Below, one piece after another: positions 1-8,186 of a stretch of DNA of 33,442 nt (positions within the stretch are counted from its first letter, which is position 1; every line of letters starts with the position of its first letter). The notes below the pieces were generated by a model. It saw nothing but the letters and a program-made list of their open reading frames with translations, did not search any database and had not been told where the DNA came from. Origin of the DNA: Verrucomicrobiaceae bacterium (lineage in GTDB: Bacteria; Verrucomicrobiota; Verrucomicrobiia; Chthoniobacterales; Terrimicrobiaceae). Both the position numbers and the translations under genes were made by a program. The stretch is from contig QYQL01000150.1 in NCBI GenBank assembly GCA_007280915.1, positions 1 to 33,442 on the forward strand, given 5' to 3'.

Positions 1-139
1 CCGCCGTTTTATCCGAGCCCATCCGGCGACTATTCCGCCGGGCGGCGTTTCCCGCAATCCAGATCTTGTGACGTTTTTGTAACAGGTTCCGGGAAATCCA
101 TTTGTCATTTTCCGTCGCAGTCCCGATGATGCGCGATCC

Positions 140-1615
140 ATGCGCGTCCTGCTGATCTATTCAAACCGGAGCAGGATCATCGAGCCTGTGCCGCCCATCG
201 GGCTGAGCTATGTTGCCACCGCGACGCGGTCCGCGGGCCACGCGGTCCGGTTTCTCGATCTGATGGTGAGCCGGAATCCCGGCCGGGACCTGGATGAGGC
301 CCTCTCGGATTTTTGCCCGGAGGTCGTCGGAATCTCCGTGCGGAATATTGACAGCGTGATTGCCCAGGACCCCTCATGGCAGCTCGGCGAGGCTGCGGAC
401 TTGATCGCCCGCATCCGCAGGACGGGGAACCGGATTGTCGTTTTGGGTGGACCGGCAATTTCCGTGCTCAAATCCCGCGCGCTGGAGATCCTCGACGCCG
501 ACTTTGCCGTCATCGGCGAGGGAGAGTCAGCGTTTCCCGGGCTCCTTCGGGCGATTGGTGACGGCGCCCGTTTCTCCTGCATCCCTGGTTTAAGCTACAG
601 AGAGGGCGGGAGAATTCTGACAAACCCTCCGGAGCTTCAGAAAGAATTCGGTCCGTCGGGAATGGAAAACTGGACCCGGTGGAGGGAATATGACCGGTCC
701 GGAGGGCCTTTTGCGATCCATACCAAGCGAGGCTGCGCGCTTCACTGTCTCTACTGCAACTATCCGTCGATGGAAGGGCGCGCGTATCGGTGTCGCGACG
801 CAGGCGATGTCGTGGACGAGATCGAGCGTGTGCAAAAGGCAGTCAACCCGCGGACTTTCGAGTTTACCGACACGACATTCAACCTGCCGACCGCCCATGC
901 TGCTGCCATCTGCGAGGAAATTATCCGCCGCAATCTGAAGGTGAAGCTTTCCGCGGTTGGTATGAATCCGCTCGGGGTGACGGAGGAAATGCTTCGCCTG
1001 ATGAAGCGGGCCGGCTTTGTTTCGATGGTTGTCTCCGCCGATGCCGGCAACGAGGCCATGCTCCGGAATCTTCACAAGGGATTCACTCTCGATGATGTCC
1101 AGCGTGCGGCCGGGCTGATCCGGGCATCGGGCATCCGCAGCACCTGGTTTTTCCTGCTGGGCGGGCCCGGGGAAACCGAGGGGACCGTCCGCGAAACCCT
1201 GGCATTCGCCGAGGAACATCTCAACTACAGCAGATGCCTGACCATCGCGATGACAGGGATCCGGATTCTGCCGGGAACACCGCTTGCCGAATCTTTGCAG
1301 GAAAGCGGATCGATTCCGCCGGATGCCGATCTCTCCGCTCCAGCGTTTTACTTTGCTCCCGGGCTCAGCGAGCGGCGGGTGCTTGATCTCATCAGCGAGA
1401 GCATCCGCAGGTGTCCGACCATCGTCCATGGAGGGGAGCAGGGCGGATCGGCAGCCGAGCGCCTGTTCTACCTGGCCATCCAGATGACGGGAGCAGCACC
1501 TCCCTACATGCGGTTCCTTCCGCACTTTCTGAGTCTTCCATTCGTGTCGGGCATGCGTGCCTCGAGGGCTGGAGGCGCCGCCGGCTCCCTGCCGGTCGTC
1601 TATCTGGTTTCGTGA
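140..1615 (+). CDS. B12-binding-domain radical SAM protein
   Basis: The 491-residue product opens with a cobalamin-binding-like Rossmann domain (about residues 1-145, beginning MRVLLIYSNRS, with GGPAIS and GEGES strand-loop motifs). A radical SAM domain follows, with the cluster motif CALHCLYC (C199, C203, C206). Family knowledge: such proteins bind a 4Fe-4S cluster and S-adenosylmethionine and often do methylations or rearrangements in lipid, hopanoid or secondary metabolism. No histidine of the DxHxxG base-off B12 motif is evident in the N-terminal part, so cobalamin binding is uncertain. The substrate cannot be named. The gene stands alone on the plus strand and converges on the SMP-30-type gene with a 23-bp gap. 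The ATG at 140 is preceded by out-of-frame ATGs at 126 and 129; no strong Shine-Dalgarno sequence is visible. Confidence 0.85.
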   Translation: MRVLLIYSNRSRIIEPVPPIGLSYVATATRSAGHAVRFLDLMVSRNPGRDLDEALSDFCPEVVGISVRNIDSVIAQDPSWQLGEAADLIARIRRTGNRIVVLGGPAISVLKSRALEILDADFAVIGEGESAFPGLLRAIGDGARFSCIPGLSYREGGRILTNPPELQKEFGPSGMENWTRWREYDRSGGPFAIHTKRGCALHCLYCNYPSMEGRAYRCRDAGDVVDEIERVQKAVNPRTFEFTDTTFNLPTAHAAAICEEIIRRNLKVKLSAVGMNPLGVTEEMLRLMKRAGFVSMVVSADAGNEAMLRNLHKGFTLDDVQRAAGLIRASGIRSTWFFLLGGPGETEGTVRETLAFAEEHLNYSRCLTIAMTGIRILPGTPLAESLQESGSIPPDADLSAPAFYFAPGLSERRVLDLISESIRRCPTIVHGGEQGGSAAERLFYLAIQMTGAAPPYMRFLPHFLSLPFVSGMRASRAGGAAGSLPVVYLVS

Positions 1616-1638
1616 GGAGTCACTTTTCTCTCCGCCTC

Positions 1639-2592
1639 CTACAAGCCGTTTGAGAGGGTTTTGACGCGGAGAAGGCGTTTGTGAGCGGTGATGTAAAGAG
1701 TGTCCTTTTCCGGACCGCCCCATCCGCAGTTCGCCGCGGCGCTTCCGGTCAGAATGGTGCCGAGATGTTTTCCCTGCGGGCTGATGACAAGGACGCCTCC
1801 TGGTCCGGTGGCCCAGAGATTGCCGGACAAATCCACCTTGAGCCCGTCACAGACGCCGGGACGTTTCGGAAGCGATGCGGTCGAGAAAATGACGCGGCCG
1901 CCGGAAATTTTTCCATCCGGATGGATGTCATAGGTCATGATGCGGGTGTCCGAGGGGTCGCTCACCGCCACGTAGAGAGTTTTTTCGTCCGGGCTGAGCG
2001 CGATGCCGTTCGGGAATTTCAGATCGCGGATCAGAAGGTCGAGTTGCCCGTCCGCATGGAGTCGGAACACTCCGTGAAAAGGCAGTTCAGGTTCGATTCC
2101 TTTTCCGAGGCCGTAAGGTGGATCGGTGAAATAGATGTCTCCGGAGTGTGCAATCGCGAGGTCGTTCGGGCTGTTGAAGCGCTTCCCCTCGAAGCGATCG
2201 GTGAGCTTCGTAAGGCCGCCGTCTTTTTCGATGCGGGCCACGCTGCGATCCCCGTGACGGCACAGGATCAGTCGGCCATCCCGGTCGAGCGCGAGCCCGT
2301 TGGAGCCCTGTCCGCAGAGGGCATCGGACCCGCTTGGCTTCAAAAATATTTCCGCGTGATCCGAGCCTTCGGCCCAGGAGAAAATCGTATCTGCGGGAAC
2401 ATCGGAAAACAGGATTCTGTTGTCTTTCCAAACCGGCCCCTCCGACCAAAGAAAACCATTCGCTAGGATCTCAACCTCCGTGCCCGGGGCGATGAGCCGG
2501 TCGAGAGAAGGATCCATGCGCTCGATTGATGGAACCGGCTGCTCCGGTGTCGCTCCGGCGACGGCGAGGAGGCAAATCAGCAAAGGGTTCAC
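1639..2592 (-). CDS. SMP-30/gluconolactonase-family beta-propeller, exported
   Basis: The 317-residue product has a short hydrophobic start (VNPLLICLLAVAGA), probably a signal peptide, then a six-bladed propeller of the SMP-30/gluconolactonase/luciferin-regenerating family. Residues matching the family metal site are visible: E51 in SEGPVW, N143 in SPND, N195 in FPNGIA and D249 in CDGL. Family members hydrolyse sugar lactones such as gluconolactone in a divalent-metal-dependent way; the substrate here is not known. I chose the GTG start at 2592 because it overlaps the murJ stop (GTGA) and leaves the signal peptide at the very N-terminus. A longer reading from 2667 would put 25 low-complexity residues in front and overlap murJ by 79 bp. 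It is the last gene of the sua5-murJ operon, with no obvious functional link to it. Confidence 0.85.
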   Translation of the reverse strand: MNPLLICLLAVAGATPEQPVPSIERMDPSLDRLIAPGTEVEILANGFLWSEGPVWKDNRILFSDVPADTIFSWAEGSDHAEIFLKPSGSDALCGQGSNGLALDRDGRLILCRHGDRSVARIEKDGGLTKLTDRFEGKRFNSPNDLAIAHSGDIYFTDPPYGLGKGIEPELPFHGVFRLHADGQLDLLIRDLKFPNGIALSPDEKTLYVAVSDPSDTRIMTYDIHPDGKISGGRVIFSTASLPKRPGVCDGLKVDLSGNLWATGPGGVLVISPQGKHLGTILTGSAAANCGWGGPEKDTLYITAHKRLLRVKTLSNGL

Positions 2593-4181
2593 GGTGATTT
2601 TCTGCGGAACTTTCGCAGGACGATGCGCGCCGCCTCGCCGGTCTCCTCCACCCCCAGCAGGAAGCACGTTCCCAGATAGGAGAGCGAAGCTGCGAGGATC
2701 GTTGCGAACAGGCCGACGGCGCGCTGCCAGAAATGCTGCTCAGGAAAAAGATGTGGGAGGTAAAGCATCCCAGCCCAGCACACCAGACCCAGCGGAACCG
2801 CCGCTGCGGCACAGCGCCCGAGTGAAAGTAGGAATTTTACGCTGTCGAGCCTTCCCGCCGGGCCGAGCATTAGAAGATAAAGCGCGGTGAAATTCAAAAT
2901 CGCGCAGATCGTGGTTGAGAGCGCGAGTCCGCGGTGGCCAAGGCCGAGGTGGAACAGGAACCAGGAGTTGAGGGCGATGTTGAGGGCGACGGACCCGAAG
3001 CTCACCAGCATCGGCGTCCATTTCCGGTTGATCGCATAGAATGCGGGCGAGAGGACCTTGATGCAGGAATACGCGACGAGGCCCATCGCGTAGAATTGAA
3101 GGGCGATTCCGGTTTGCAGGGTGTCGTTGGCGTGGAATTTTCCATGCTCGTAGATCAGGCCGATGATCGGGCCGGCAAGGAACCACAGCCCGACCGCAGC
3201 CGGAAGGGTCAGGAAGACCGCGAGCCGCATCGCCGTGCCGAGCGTCGGGCCGAACCGGCTGGTGTCGGAATCCACCGCGATCCGTGACACGACGGGAAGA
3301 GTGATCGTGGCAACCGCCACGCCGAACACGCCGATCGGAAGCTGCATGAGGCGGAATGCGCTGTTGAGCCACGTCACGGCGTCGGCGCCGACATGTGCGG
3401 CGAATCCCGTGTTGATCAGCACGTTGACCTGCACCGCGCTAGCCGCAATCACCGACGGGACCATCAGCACAAGGATCCGCCGGATCCCGGGGTCTCTCCA
3501 ACGGAAGTCGGGCAGGAACGCGAACCCGGCCCGGCGCAGGCTCGGAAACTGGGTGACCAACTGGAGGAATCCGCCGAGAAGGGTTCCCAGAGCCAGCCCG
3601 ACAAGGGCCTTCTGCCCGAATCCGTGATCAATGAGCCATCCGAAGTATGCCCCGCCCGCGATGGAGCCGATGTTGAAAAAGCTCGAGGCCATCGCGGGGG
3701 CGGTGAAAATATTCCGGGAGTTCAGCATCCCCATCACGAGCGCGGCCAGCGAAACGAGGAGGATGAACGGATACATGATCTGCGTGAGCAGGATCGTGAA
3801 TGCCATCTCGTCCGGCGCGAAGCCCGCGGCAAGCAGGCTGACAAGCTGTCTGGAAAAGACGATTCCCAGAAGGCTGACGAGGCTCATGAACACGGCGACG
3901 AGCGTCATCATCTTCGAGGCCAGCACCCATGCGGATTTCTCCCCCTCCTTCTCGATGCGCTGGGAAAAGACGGTGACGAAAGCGGTCGAGAGGGCGCCCT
4001 CGGCAAAGAGATCGCGCAGGAGATTCGGAATCCGGAATGCGATGATGAACAGCCCCATCGACGCCGTGCCGAAAAGCGAGTTGAAGAGGACCTCGCGCAC
4101 GAGACCCAGCAGGCGGCTGAACATCACTGCAGCGGCGATCACCCCGCTGGCCCGCGTGTTGAGTTTTTTTCCGTCGCTCAT
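2589..4181 (-). CDS. murJ: Lipid II flippase MurJ (MviN)
   Basis: The 530-residue polytopic membrane protein matches MurJ/MviN in length and in its N-terminal signature (RASGVIAAAVMFSRLLGLVR, residues 10-29). About 14 hydrophobic segments are spread along its length, as in the MOP-superfamily flippases. MurJ moves lipid II, the peptidoglycan precursor, from the inner to the outer leaflet of the cytoplasmic membrane. The ATG at 4181 overlaps the stop of sua5 (ATGA), and its own stop overlaps the GTG of the next gene, so translation of all three genes is probably coupled. Confidence 0.95.
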   Translation of the reverse strand: MSDGKKLNTRASGVIAAAVMFSRLLGLVREVLFNSLFGTASMGLFIIAFRIPNLLRDLFAEGALSTAFVTVFSQRIEKEGEKSAWVLASKMMTLVAVFMSLVSLLGIVFSRQLVSLLAAGFAPDEMAFTILLTQIMYPFILLVSLAALVMGMLNSRNIFTAPAMASSFFNIGSIAGGAYFGWLIDHGFGQKALVGLALGTLLGGFLQLVTQFPSLRRAGFAFLPDFRWRDPGIRRILVLMVPSVIAASAVQVNVLINTGFAAHVGADAVTWLNSAFRLMQLPIGVFGVAVATITLPVVSRIAVDSDTSRFGPTLGTAMRLAVFLTLPAAVGLWFLAGPIIGLIYEHGKFHANDTLQTGIALQFYAMGLVAYSCIKVLSPAFYAINRKWTPMLVSFGSVALNIALNSWFLFHLGLGHRGLALSTTICAILNFTALYLLMLGPAGRLDSVKFLLSLGRCAAAAVPLGLVCWAGMLYLPHLFPEQHFWQRAVGLFATILAASLSYLGTCFLLGVEETGEAARIVLRKFRRKSP

Positions 4182-5107
4182 CTTGCCGCCGCCTTTTTCA
4201 GGCGCTCCATGATGGCCCGTCCGAGGCCGGATTCCGGAACCGGCTCGGCAATGATCAGATCCAGCCCGGCCGCATCAAGTCTCCGCATCGCTCCGTAAAG
4301 ATTCGCTGCCGCCTCGCGGAGGTCATGCGATTTCGAGAGATATTCGACGCGGGCGAATCCCTCCCCGGCAGCTTGCCAGGAAAGGAGACCTGTTTTCGGG
4401 GAGGGCACCGGATTCCCGATCATCAGTGGCGTTCGTGGAGCGTAATGGCTGGCCAGTCCGCCCGGAGCGGAAATCCCTGCGACCTGTCCGCGCACGGCTC
4501 CAAATGCAGCCAGTTCCTCTGCCGTCACGGGGCCATTGCGAAGGATGTGCAATTCCGAATCCCGGACGAGGACGATCGTGGATTCGATCCCGTGCTCGCA
4601 CGGACCGCCGTCAATCACGAGCGGGATCCTCCCGCCGAGTTCCGCGACGACGTCGCCGGCCGAAGTCGGGCTGATCCGCCCGAATCGGTTCGCGCTCGGC
4701 GCGGCGACCGGCTTGCCATACGCCTGCAGCACTGCGGAGAAGATCGGATGCGAACTCATCCTCACCGCGACCGTGTCCTGTCCTGCTGTCACGAGGTCCG
4801 GCACGATATCGAGGCGGGGAAGAACGAGCGTCAGCGGGCCCGGCCAGAATTTTTCCGCAAGCCGGAACGCCGTCGGGGAAACAACCGCGACCCGTTCGAG
4901 CCATTCCCTTGAGGGAAGATGGACGATCAGCGGATCGCTCAGCGGGCGGTCCTTGGCCTCGAAGATCCTGGCGCAGGCGGCGGGATCGAGTGCCGCCGCG
5001 CCGAGTCCATAAACGGTCTCCGTTGGGAGAGCCACCACCTCACCGGCAGCAAGAAGTGCAGCGGCGGAGGCGATGCCCTCTGCCGGGCTGGTGACGAGGG
5101 TCTCCAC
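4178..5107 (-). CDS. sua5: L-threonylcarbamoyladenylate synthase (Sua5/YwlC type)
   Basis: Makes threonylcarbamoyl-AMP from threonine, bicarbonate and ATP, the first step of tRNA t6A37 modification. The N-terminal YrdC domain (about residues 1-190) shows [10 protein letters not shown] (28-37), the KxR motif EAKDRP (K52, R54) and PSAN (S138, N140). The C-terminal Sua5 domain follows, with the linker motif [13 protein letters not shown]. The length of about 309 residues fits the two-domain Sua5/YwlC form rather than the short TsaC form. The GTG at 5107 puts the start nine residues before the first conserved helix. A TTG at 5149 is an alternative, and the frame stays open far upstream, so the start is uncertain. 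First gene of the operon with murJ. Confidence 0.9.
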   Translation of the reverse strand: METLVTSPAEGIASAAALLAAGEVVALPTETVYGLGAAALDPAACARIFEAKDRPLSDPLIVHLPSREWLERVAVVSPTAFRLAEKFWPGPLTLVLPRLDIVPDLVTAGQDTVAVRMSSHPIFSAVLQAYGKPVAAPSANRFGRISPTSAGDVVAELGGRIPLVIDGGPCEHGIESTIVLVRDSELHILRNGPVTAEELAAFGAVRGQVAGISAPGGLASHYAPRTPLMIGNPVPSPKTGLLSWQAAGEGFARVEYLSKSHDLREAAANLYGAMRRLDAAGLDLIIAEPVPESGLGRAIMERLKKAAAR

Positions 5108-5317
5108 GGGCCTAGAGTCCGCTTGGAAAATGGTCCGCTCGGGCTTCAATCGGACAGGCCGCAGTCCATGCGGATCTTCATGACGACTCCGGTCATCAGG
5201 GCAGGTGGTTTCATTTGTTACGAAATTGTTTCCGAAGAACTTTTGACTCACCTCGTGCTCCATCCTCCACTGGCGGCACGGGGTGTTGTTCTGCTCCGCA
5301 GCAATATCAGACCGTCC
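5108..5317. promoter_or_regulatory. Divergent control region between sua5 and the cold-shock gene
   Basis: These 210 bp separate two divergently read genes and must hold promoters for both. I see an AT-richer block around 5210-5250 and a perfect 5-bp inverted repeat (ATGAC, 7-nt loop, GTCAT) at 5180-5196 that could be an operator or a weak hairpin. No pair of good -35 and -10 boxes stands out. Cold-shock mRNAs often have structured 5' leaders, and the long leader here would allow one. Confidence 0.35.
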
Positions 5318-5521
5318 ATGCCGAAAGGAACAGTAAAGTGGTTCAACGACAAGAAGGGGTTCGGGTTCATCATTCACCCGGAGTCCGGCGAGGATGTTTT
5401 CGTGCATTTCAGTGTGATCGAGGGTGGCGGATACCGTTCGTTGAAGGACGGCGACGAGGTGGATTTCGACTTGGAGAGGAATCAAAAAGGCTCGCGTGCC
5501 ACCCGTGTCGTGCGAAAATGA
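5318..5521 (+). CDS. Cold-shock domain protein (CspA family)
   Basis: A 67-residue single-domain protein with both RNA-binding motifs of the cold-shock fold: KGFGFI (RNP1, residues 13-18) and VFVHF (RNP2, residues 27-31). It starts [14 protein letters not shown], the classic N-terminus of the family. These proteins bind single-stranded RNA or DNA and melt mRNA structure. The usual loop is slightly lengthened (EGGGYRSL). The start at 5318 is fixed by the conserved N-terminus; the open frame upstream of it is not protein-like. The gene lies directly before aroK, so the two may be co-transcribed. Confidence 0.95.
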   Translation: MPKGTVKWFNDKKGFGFIIHPESGEDVFVHFSVIEGGGYRSLKDGDEVDFDLERNQKGSRATRVVRK

Positions 5522-5525
5522 CAGG

Positions 5526-6050
5526 GTGCTTCCAAACATCGTTCTGATCGGCTTCATGGGTTGCGGCAAATCGTCCGTCGGCCGCCGGCTTGCCGCGCTG
5601 ACCGGCCACCGGTTCGTGGACACGGACGAGTTGGTTGCCCAGAGCGAGGGGTGCAGCATTCCTGAAATTTTCGCCCGCGGGGGCGAGGAGGCATTCCGCG
5701 ATATCGAGGAGAAAGTTCTCGCCGATCTCGTCGGGGTGGCGGGGATCATTCTGGCGACCGGTGGCGGGGCGATTCTTCGGGAGGCGAACCGCGAGGCCAT
5801 GAAAAAAATCGGGACCGTCGCGTGGCTTGATGCTGACCCGGATTCACTTTTCGAGCGCGCCACCCGGAGCAACCGCCGCCCGCTGCTCCAGACCGAAAAC
5901 CCGCAGAAGACATTTGATGATCTGCTCGCGTTGCGCAGGCCGATTTACGAGGCGGCTGCGGACTTCCGGTTCGACTCGACCGGCCTCGACCACGACGAGG
6001 TGGCCCGGAACATCCTGGACCAGACGATGCGCCTCCGGGCAAGGTTTTGA
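5526..6050 (+). CDS. aroK: Shikimate kinase
   Basis: Phosphorylates shikimate with ATP in the aromatic amino acid (chorismate) pathway. From the GTG at 5526 the product has 174 residues, the family's usual size. It shows the Walker A loop GFMGCGKSS (residues 9-17), the shikimate-binding DTD (32-34), the GGG motif (79-81), and the lid/substrate arginines in RRPLL (117-121) and RRPIY. The frame is open further up: a GTG at 5496, inside the cold-shock gene, would add 10 residues (PPVSCENDR region) that do not look like the family, so 5526 is preferred with moderate certainty. It starts 4 nt after the csp stop codon. Confidence 0.93.
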   Translation: MLPNIVLIGFMGCGKSSVGRRLAALTGHRFVDTDELVAQSEGCSIPEIFARGGEEAFRDIEEKVLADLVGVAGIILATGGGAILREANREAMKKIGTVAWLDADPDSLFERATRSNRRPLLQTENPQKTFDDLLALRRPIYEAAADFRFDSTGLDHDEVARNILDQTMRLRARF

Positions 6051-6075
6051 ACCCCCGGCGTTCATTTTTCCAACG

Positions 6076-7044
6076 ATGAAAAGGAAAATCTGGTGGCTGG
6101 TGGTGGTCATCGTCGTTGCTCTCTTGTGGCTTCTTCGTCCGTTGCCTCCAGTCCAACCGACCCCGTCGGGCAGCAGTCCTCCGGATGAGAGTCATTTTCC
6201 AATCCACCCCGAAGCAGAGACACAGGAACTGAGCCACGGCCACAAAACAGAAGACGTTTTTGTCCTGCTGCACGGGATCACCAACACACCCGTCCAGTTT
6301 CGTTCTTTCGCCGACATTCTCTTTGCGCGCGGTGCGAACGTAGTGGTTCCCCGCATGTCGTTTCACGGACATGAGGACCGGCTGACCGATGCCAAATCCG
6401 GTTTCACCGCGCAACTGATGCTGGATGAGGCGAACCGTGCCATCGACAGGGCCAAGCTCCTGGGCCGGCGGGTGAAGGTCATGGGGCTCTCGGTCAACGG
6501 GGTGACGGGCGCATGGATCGCGCAGAACCGGGCGGATGTGGACACCGTCGTCGTTATGGCTCCGTTCTTTGCGGTGAAGGGCATGCCGGATTGGACGATT
6601 GCTCCCGTCGCCAGATTGTTTGCCCGCCTCCCGAATATTTTTGTCTGGTGGGATTTCCGGCAGCGCGAAAACCTCGGGCCAGACTCGCTCGCCTACCCGA
6701 GGTTTTCCACCCGCGCGATGGCGGGCGTGATGCACTTCGGGCTCGATGTTTTCCGTGAGGCGGCATCCGTGCCTCCCGAAGCGCGTCGAATTGTGGTGGT
6801 GACTTCCGCAATGGATCAGGCGGTGAGCAACGATCGGATCGGTGAGCTTGTCACGTTCTGGCGGCGGTCGGCACCCGGGCGGGTGGAATCCTACGAATTT
6901 CCGGCCGACAAAAACGTGCCGCACGACTGGATGTATCCTGGACAGCCGGACCAGCAGGTGGAGACGGTTTATCCGATTCTTCTCAACCTGCTGGATCACC
7001 CAGTTGAACCTGCTGTTTCTGCGCCAGCCGGAATCGCCCGGTAA
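6076..7044 (+). CDS. Membrane-anchored alpha/beta hydrolase
   Basis: The 322-residue product has one N-terminal hydrophobic segment (about residues 5-20, WWLVVVIVVALLWLL), a Pro-rich linker, then an alpha/beta-hydrolase domain placed outside the cytoplasmic membrane. Likely catalytic residues are S139 in GLSVNG, D247 in TSAMDQ and H283 in VPHDW; the oxyanion-hole motif is LLHGITNTP (64-72). The nucleophile elbow reads G-L-S-V-N rather than the usual G-x-S-x-G. It is probably an esterase or lipase, but the substrate is unknown. The ATG at 6076 lies 25 bp after aroK and gives a clean membrane anchor; the frame is open upstream inside aroK but is a shadow there. Confidence 0.85.
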   Translation: MKRKIWWLVVVIVVALLWLLRPLPPVQPTPSGSSPPDESHFPIHPEAETQELSHGHKTEDVFVLLHGITNTPVQFRSFADILFARGANVVVPRMSFHGHEDRLTDAKSGFTAQLMLDEANRAIDRAKLLGRRVKVMGLSVNGVTGAWIAQNRADVDTVVVMAPFFAVKGMPDWTIAPVARLFARLPNIFVWWDFRQRENLGPDSLAYPRFSTRAMAGVMHFGLDVFREAASVPPEARRIVVVTSAMDQAVSNDRIGELVTFWRRSAPGRVESYEFPADKNVPHDWMYPGQPDQQVETVYPILLNLLDHPVEPAVSAPAGIAR

Positions 7045-7090
7045 AAGGGCTGGGCAGGTTGGAAATCATACAGCAAAACTTCAGAGCACC

Positions 7091-7633
7091 ATGTTGCCAA
7101 TGCGTTCGTCCTGCCATCTGAGGCGCCTGCTTCGCTACCACATGATCCGGTTTTTCCGGATCCAGGGCTCGAACGAGAAGGCGGCACGCGGGTTTGCGGT
7201 CGGCCTGACGTGCAACTTTTTTCCCACGTTCGGTCTGGGCGGCTTTCTTTCCGGCTTCCTCGCCAAGCTGGCCGGCGGCAACATGGTGACCGGGTTTTTC
7301 GGGGGATGCCTGCTCGCCTTTTTCTGGCCGGTGCTGTTTTACCTCAACATCCGGGTGGGGAGTCTGTTCGTCCGATCCCCTATTCTTGTGGACGAACTTT
7401 GCGATGTCACTCCGCAGGTGGTGAGCGCGCTCGTCTGGGGAAAGACGTTTGCGATCGGCGCCATCGTAAACTGCCTCTTCACAAGCGTCACCGCCTATTT
7501 CCTGTTTCTCCTCGCCTATGAACGCATCCGCCCGTTTGTTCTGATCCGGCTTCGGCGGGACGCCCGGAGCCTCCAAAGGAAAACATCTCACTCGGACACC
7601 TCCCCGGAGGTGCCCTTGGGCGGATTACACTAG
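7091..7633 (+). CDS. DUF2062 family membrane protein
   Basis: A 180-residue protein with two or three hydrophobic segments and the typical DUF2062 core: an amphipathic N-terminal region (LRRLLRYHMIRFFRIQGS), then GLTCNFFPTFGLGGFLSGFLA (GLxxxFxPxFG motif), and a second hydrophobic part ending in YFLFLLAYERI. No biochemical role is established for the family. The ATG at 7091 is the first sensible start; 7100 and 7142 are possible. It follows the hydrolase after 46 bp and is the last plus-strand gene before a converging pair. Its final codons form a strong hairpin (see the entry at 7594). Confidence 0.75.
   Translation: MLPMRSSCHLRRLLRYHMIRFFRIQGSNEKAARGFAVGLTCNFFPTFGLGGFLSGFLAKLAGGNMVTGFFGGCLLAFFWPVLFYLNIRVGSLFVRSPILVDELCDVTPQVVSALVWGKTFAIGAIVNCLFTSVTAYFLFLLAYERIRPFVLIRLRRDARSLQRKTSHSDTSPEVPLGGLH
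7594..7615. terminator. Hairpin overlapping the end of the DUF2062 gene
   Basis: A perfect 7-bp inverted repeat (CACCTCC / GGAGGTG) with a 2-nt centre, extended by GG/CC across one mismatch, ends 18 nt before the DUF2062 stop codon. It is not followed by a T-run, so it is at most a weak or factor-dependent terminator, or an mRNA 3'-end stabiliser. It lies inside coding sequence and could also be chance. Confidence 0.3.
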
Positions 7634-7691
7634 AGATTTGTCAAAAATCAAGGACCCCTTCTGCGGCTCCTCTGCCTGTTCGCTTAAGTGT

Positions 7692-7744
7692 CATGGGCAT
7701 TCTTGCCGATGCGATTTTATAGAACACGGACAGGATGCCCGCGT
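7692..7744. repeat. Two-hairpin REP-like intergenic element (second type)
   Basis: The left hairpin pairs CAT-GGCA with TGCC-ATG around a TTCT loop (7692-7711, one G:G mismatch). The right hairpin pairs AC-CGG-CA with TG-CCG-GT around GGA (7724-7744, three A:C mismatches). The two halves are also roughly inverted copies of each other (GGGCATTCTTGCC against GGACAGGATGCCC). It lies in the gap between the converging DUF2062 gene and the small minus-strand gene. The layout resembles the CTACC/GGTAG elements at 28449 and 33278, but the sequence differs. Confidence 0.5.
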
Positions 7745-7775
7745 CACATTTTTCTGCAAAGTGAACGGTATTGGG

Positions 7776-8174
7776 CTAATCGATTACACAATCCGAGGCG
7801 ATGATTCTACCGGAGGAGTCGACGGTTACTTTGAGATTGAGTTTTTGTTGGCGCTGCAGCGGGGTCTTCGAGGCACTGGACGGAACGATGACCGGAAGCG
7901 GGGAGCGCTCGCCCTTCGGAGTGATGGCGACGAGGTAGCTTTTGCGGTTCTTGGATTCCAGAATGATGTTGTCGAGGATCCCGCTCAGCCGGTAGCAGGA
8001 ATTGCTCCACATCGGATCTCCTTGGCGGTATTCCGCGACAGGAAATTCGGGCAGATTACGTAAGGAGTTGCTGCGGTTCGCGACGCTGAAGGCGAAACCG
8101 CCTGCTCCGGCAAAGAGGAGCAGTGCAACAAAAGCCAACGCAATCTTTGTTACGAATTTCGGGTGGTTTCTCAT
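7776..8174 (-). CDS. Small membrane-anchored protein, unrecognised
   Basis: I do not recognise this 132-residue protein. It has a basic N-terminus followed by one hydrophobic segment (IALAFVALLLFAGAGGFAFS, residues 11-30), so it is probably anchored in the inner membrane with the rest in the periplasm. The soluble part holds two cysteines (in NSCYRL and SDCVID) that could form a disulfide. It begins 12 bp after the stop of the 672-residue exported protein and is almost certainly co-transcribed with it, which suggests a shared cell-envelope task. Its mid-section (KSYLVAITPKGERSPLPVIV) looks like a small beta-sheet domain. Base composition is less GC-rich than the RND or cox genes by eye. Confidence 0.65.
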   Translation of the reverse strand: MRNHPKFVTKIALAFVALLLFAGAGGFAFSVANRSNSLRNLPEFPVAEYRQGDPMWSNSCYRLSGILDNIILESKNRKSYLVAITPKGERSPLPVIVPSSASKTPLQRQQKLNLKVTVDSSGRIIASDCVID

Positions 8175-8186
8175 GGGCGCACTACT

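Noticed and set aside
31-50. Small CG-rich hairpin followed by TTT near the left edge
   Set aside because: Stem of only four base pairs and a three-base T-run; too weak to call a terminator without knowing the upstream gene.
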